From: Ureibacillus xyleni
GTDB lineage: Bacteria; Bacillota; Bacilli; Bacillales_A; Planococcaceae
Reading direction: 5' to 3'
DNA: 35,832 bases
Assembly (NCBI RefSeq): GCF_900217795.1
Contig: NZ_OBMQ01000015.1
Span: 1-35,832 of the forward strand
Made by a program: the position numbers and the translations under genes. The notes under the pieces are model-generated. The model did no database searches, was not told the DNA's origin, and saw only the letters and a list, made by a program, of their open reading frames with translations. Shown here piece after piece: positions 32,633 through 35,832 of this stretch. Positions within the stretch are counted from its first letter, which is position 1. Each line of letters begins with the position of its first letter.

Positions 32633-34078
32633 TTAGTTAGTAATTGATTGTAATTCTTCTAACTTATCTAATTCTGCGATTTCTGCCTCTGATAATTTTT
32701 GGATTGTGAAGCCAGTGAATGCATAAATTATTGAGATAATAGGAACGATGTAGTTTAATACCGCATAAGGTGCATATTCCATTGCTCCTACACCTAACGT
32801 TCCAAGAATAAATACACCACAAGTATTCCACGGAATAAATACCGATGTTAATGTTCCACCATCTTCTAACGCACGCGATAAGTTTTTCGAATGTAACCCT
32901 TTTTTACGATATGTCGTTGCAAACATTCGTGCAGGTACAACAATTGAAATGTACTGTTCTGAACATGTAGCATTTGTTGTGAAACATGCTAAGATTGTTG
33001 ATGCAATTAAACTTCCGGCAGTTTTTGCTAATTTTAATATTCTATTCATAATTGATTGTAGCATGCCTGAATATTCAAGTATGCCACCGAAAGTCATAGC
33101 AACAAGTGTCATTGAAACCGTATACATCATTGAATCTAGTCCACCGCGATTGAATAAGTTATCAACCATTTCATTGCCTGTTTCAATTACGTAACCACTT
33201 TGTAATGAAGCGATTGCTTGAGCGAAAGTTTCACCCTGTATGAAAACTTGCGAAAGTGTTCCAAGTAAAATTCCAATTACTAATGATGGAATTGCCGGTA
33301 CTTTTAAAGCAACAAGGACGATAACGGCAACAGGAATTAATAAAAGCCAAGGAGAGATTGTAAAACTATCCTGTAAAACTGAAACTGTTTGCTGAATGCT
33401 TGCCGTATCAATATTGCTGTCTTTATAGTTCATACCAATGATTCCATAAACGACTAAAGCAATTATGATCCCTGGAATCGTAGTATAAAACATATGTTTA
33501 ATATGTACAAATAGGTCCGTGTTTGTTAATCCTGCTGACAGGTTTGTTGTATCTGATAAAGGTGACATTTTATCCCCAAAATATGCCCCTGAAATTACTG
33601 CTCCTGCAATGATTGGAGCTGGAATTCCCATACTTAATCCAATCCCCATACCTGCAACTCCGATTGTCCCCATTGTTGACCATGAACTACCTATTGCTAA
33701 AGAAACAACCATACAAATTAATGTAATTGTTACCAAAAAGAAAGAAGGCGTAATTATTTGTAAACCATAGTAAATCATTGTTCCAACTACACCGCCGCCA
33801 ATCCATGAACCAATAATTAGTCCTACTAAAATAATGATTACGATAGCTGGCAATGCTAGTCTAATTCCCTTGTACATCATTTCTTCAATTTCTGTCCATT
33901 TAAAACCTTGTTTCCAAGCAACAAGAGCAGCAATTGAAGTACCGACGATTAAAGGAATATGTGGCCCTTGTTCTAAGAAGATGATTGTTATAATCATCGT
34001 TGCAATCATGATAAGTAATGGTAATAAAGCCCAAAATAGAGGTATTTCTTTTTTACCTAACTCTTTTTTATCTCCCAT
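32633..34078 (-). CDS. nhaC: Na+/H+ antiporter NhaC family
   Basis: A 481-residue membrane antiporter with about eleven to twelve helices. The diagnostic segment GAYFGDKMSPLSDTTNLSAG (164-183) and SSWSTMGTIGVAG (131-143) mark the NhaC family, which exchanges sodium (or malate/lactate in MleN) for protons. Near the C-terminal third, TNATCSEQYISIVVPARMF is also typical. GAGGATTTAGG precedes the ATG. It is divergent from the racemase-like gene with 346 nt between. A substrate such as a dicarboxylate cannot be excluded. Confidence 0.93.
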   Translation of the reverse strand: MGDKKELGKKEIPLFWALLPLLIMIATMIITIIFLEQGPHIPLIVGTSIAALVAWKQGFKWTEIEEMMYKGIRLALPAIVIIILVGLIIGSWIGGGVVGTMIYYGLQIITPSFFLVTITLICMVVSLAIGSSWSTMGTIGVAGMGIGLSMGIPAPIIAGAVISGAYFGDKMSPLSDTTNLSAGLTNTDLFVHIKHMFYTTIPGIIIALVVYGIIGMNYKDSNIDTASIQQTVSVLQDSFTISPWLLLIPVAVIVLVALKVPAIPSLVIGILLGTLSQVFIQGETFAQAIASLQSGYVIETGNEMVDNLFNRGGLDSMMYTVSMTLVAMTFGGILEYSGMLQSIMNRILKLAKTAGSLIASTILACFTTNATCSEQYISIVVPARMFATTYRKKGLHSKNLSRALEDGGTLTSVFIPWNTCGVFILGTLGVGAMEYAPYAVLNYIVPIISIIYAFTGFTIQKLSEAEIAELDKLEELQSITN

Positions 34079-34325
34079 CCTAAATCCTCATTTCTGATAA
34101 AGTTGTGCTAAAAATATGACGTTTAATAGTCGTTTAATATCATAGAGTAATAGTATAAGTTTTATAATTAGGTGTCAATATTTTTCGAAATATCTGACTA
34201 GCTAAATATATGGTAATAGATTATTAATATAATTGAAAACTCGAGCATAATCAACACATATAGTATATTTGTAAATGTCTAAATTATCAGTTTATTATAT
34301 AAATAATGTTAGGTAAAACTCTAGT

Positions 34326-34384
34326 TAACTGTTATAATACTGATAATGGTATTATAATCTGTATTATTACAGTTAGGGTATAAT
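34326..34384. promoter_or_regulatory. Multi-half-site operator and -10 element before the racemase-like gene
   Basis: TAACTGTTATAATAC (34326-34340) and GTATTATTACAGTTA (34361-34375) are inverted copies with one mismatch. GTATTATA (34349-34356) makes a second 8-bp palindrome with TATAATAC (34333-34340). A -10-like TATAAT follows at 34379-34384, so protein binding here would cover the promoter. No good -35 is seen. The rest of the 34079-34424 gap is AT-rich, with a direct repeat CGTTTAATA (34120 region), and no gene that I can see. Confidence 0.55.
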
Positions 34385-34424
34385 AGAAGTTGCAGGTATA
34401 TTTGTTATAAAAGGGGATGGGAAC

Positions 34425-35609
34425 ATGTCAATTTTACAAGGGTTAAAGATTCTCGATTTTTCATCAATGTTACCTGGAGCATTTACTACAATGATGTTCG
34501 CAGATTATGGAGCAGATATTATCCATATTGAGTCTTCAAAAAGGGTGGACATGATGAGAATTATGCCACCTTATGATAATGAGCGTGAATCTTTTATTCA
34601 TCAACATTTAAATCGTTCAAAAAAATCAATTAGCTTAGATTTAAAAACACCTGAGGCAATTAATATAGTGAAATCATTAATCCATGAATATGACATTGTT
34701 GTAGAGGGGTTCCGGCCTGGTGTAATGCAACGTTTAGGGCTTGATTACGAAACGCTAAGTCGTGAAAATCCCAAACTAATTTATTGTTCCATAACTGGTT
34801 ACGGTCAAACAGGCCCATATCGTGATCGACCCGGACACGATAATAATTATTTATCGATTGCAGGTGTTCTGGATCATTCGCGCCTTAAAGATAAAAAACC
34901 TGCTGCAATGGGTATACAAATGGCCGATATTGCAGGGGGAGCTATGCACGCAGCTGTAGGGGTGCTGGCCGCTGCATTACACCGAGAAAAAACGGGAGAA
35001 GGCAAGTATATCGATGTATCAATGGTAGATGCAGTATTCACAATGAATGCATTATATGGAACTACTTATTTAACAAGTGGACACTTAGCACAGGCAGAAG
35101 AAGAAATACTAAACGGGGGCACATTCTACGATTATTACAAGACAAAGGATGGAAGATATTTTTCTGTAGGTAGCCTTGAGCCACACTTCCGCAAGTTACT
35201 ATGTGAAGCATTAGATATCCCGGAACTAATCCAAAGTACATTTAACGATTCAACCTATACACAAAAACGTTTTAAAGAAGCCATTAAAGATGCATTTTTA
35301 TCAAAAACTTTTGATGAATGGTTAGAAGTATTTAATGGGGATTTCCATGGATGTGTGGAGCCTGTTTTAACATTTAAAGATTCGTGTGAGCATCCACAAA
35401 TAGCTGCTCGTAACATGATTGTTGACATTCCGGATCATGAAGGTAACATGCAAAAGCAAATCGGAGCCGCAATTAAATTTGATCAAGAGGAGCCAACGTA
35501 TAAGTTTGTAGGGGCAAAACTTGGTGAGCATAATACTGAAATTCTACAGGAACTCGGTTTTTCTATTGAGGAAATTGAAAAGTTGAAAGAAAGAGGGGTA
35601 TTACAGTAA
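34425..35609 (+). CDS. CaiB/BaiF family enzyme, alpha-methylacyl-CoA racemase type
   Basis: A 394-residue class III CoA-transferase-fold protein. It reads closest to alpha-methylacyl-CoA racemase (AMACR/MCR): CSITGYGQTGPYRDRPGHDNN (in part, 121-140) contains His138, and Asp168 in MGIQMADIAGG follows 30 residues later, the same spacing as catalytic His126 and Asp156 in Mycobacterium MCR. FVEGFRPGVM-type text (93-101) and GGTFYDYYKTKDGRY are also typical. Racemases of this type act in branched-chain fatty acid degradation; a CoA-transferase activity cannot be excluded. AAAAGGGGATGGG precedes the ATG. It is preceded by a strong operator candidate. Confidence 0.87.
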   Translation: MSILQGLKILDFSSMLPGAFTTMMFADYGADIIHIESSKRVDMMRIMPPYDNERESFIHQHLNRSKKSISLDLKTPEAINIVKSLIHEYDIVVEGFRPGVMQRLGLDYETLSRENPKLIYCSITGYGQTGPYRDRPGHDNNYLSIAGVLDHSRLKDKKPAAMGIQMADIAGGAMHAAVGVLAAALHREKTGEGKYIDVSMVDAVFTMNALYGTTYLTSGHLAQAEEEILNGGTFYDYYKTKDGRYFSVGSLEPHFRKLLCEALDIPELIQSTFNDSTYTQKRFKEAIKDAFLSKTFDEWLEVFNGDFHGCVEPVLTFKDSCEHPQIAARNMIVDIPDHEGNMQKQIGAAIKFDQEEPTYKFVGAKLGEHNTEILQELGFSIEEIEKLKERGVLQ

Positions 35610-35698
35610 TTCAGTATTATAATGGATGCAGAAAAAGATGCGTCTCATGATAATAAATTAATTAAAACTAAAAAAATTAGGTTCTAAAGTTTTTTGCG

Positions 35699-35824
35699 CC
35701 TGCATCTGTCGCTAAAGCTTTCGATGCAGTACCTTAAGAAAGTAGTAAAGAATTCTTAAAATATGAGGGGAAAAGATAAAAAATTTATTTTAATAAATTT
35801 ACGTGTCGCAAGCTTTCGGCGCAG
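35699..35824. repeat. Paired short repeats after the racemase-like gene
   Basis: CTGCATC (35700-35706) and GATGCAG (35723-35729) bracket a hairpin whose inner text TGTCGCTAAAGCTTTCG recurs at 35804-35820 as TGTCGCAAGCTTTCG, followed by GCAG again. The segments look like imperfect copies of one small repeat or hairpin unit. No gene is seen from 35610 to the window end. Confidence 0.4.
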
Positions 35825-35832
35825 AAAAGAAT

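Noticed and set aside
32949..34097. Three plus-strand open frames of 81-87 codons
   Set aside because: All are antisense to nhaC and their hydrophobic text mirrors its membrane helices; no independent support.

Overview
The window looks like ordinary chromosome from a low-GC Gram-positive bacterium of the Bacillales, most likely Planococcaceae (Lysinibacillus/Solibacillus/Ureibacillus type). The reasons are the B. subtilis-like 23S-5S end of an rRNA operon, AT-rich codon use, strong GGAGG-type ribosome sites, frequent TTG/GTG starts, a seven-gene mrp antiporter operon of Bacillus type and many intrinsic terminators. The genus is inferred from general resemblance, not from a search. No phage, plasmid backbone, CRISPR array, tRNA or transposase gene was seen.

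Layout. 1-303: end of a 23S gene, 5S gene and terminator. 469-6271: a LytTR regulator divergent from isocitrate lyase (aceA), a decayed TPR fragment, a glyoxylate-type aminotransferase and adenine deaminase. 6367-8909: a family 2 glycosyltransferase lacking the usual DxD, a YkvA-like membrane protein and a secreted or anchored transglutaminase-like protein. 8920-12992 (minus strand): a frameshifted GNAT acetyltransferase, an EamA exporter, an argininosuccinate-lyase-like enzyme and a BadF-type sugar kinase, probably one transcription unit. 13137-16041: a PfkB kinase, then a PLDc_N/ABC ATPase/ABC permease operon like yxlEFG. 16158-18387: a HEPN-CBS protein, a DUF421 membrane protein and a KdpD-like universal stress protein. 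18705-24457: mrpABCDEFG. 24474-24662: a DnaA-box cluster wrapped around the mrp terminator. 24799-26393: a membrane-anchored metallophosphoesterase and a BcrC-like PAP2 phosphatase. 26419-26654: a small non-autonomous insertion that split a terminator. 26903-28900: a chemoreceptor. 29129-35609: an orphan small protein, an AlaX-type tRNA editing protein, a small acidic DUF protein, an orphan winged-helix regulator, an NhaC antiporter and an alpha-methylacyl-CoA racemase-type enzyme.

How the genes may work together. Isocitrate lyase makes glyoxylate, no malate synthase is adjacent, and the next intact gene is a glyoxylate-type aminotransferase followed by a purine-salvage deaminase, so local glyoxylate use may run through transamination. 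Two sodium/proton antiporter systems (Mrp and NhaC) and a KdpD-like stress sensor domain fit a cell that manages sodium or alkaline stress. The metallophosphoesterase and the BcrC-like enzyme both suggest envelope maintenance.

The most noteworthy signals are: (i) an approximately 236-bp element with inverted ends and a 9-bp target duplication lying exactly in the loop of an otherwise intact terminator; (ii) three perfect and three near-perfect DnaA boxes in 190 bp; (iii) a HEPN-CBS fusion with an intact Rx4H motif; (iv) an uncharacterised lyase-kinase-exporter-acetyltransferase cluster, with the acetyltransferase broken by one base; and (v) a multi-half-site operator in front of the racemase-like gene.
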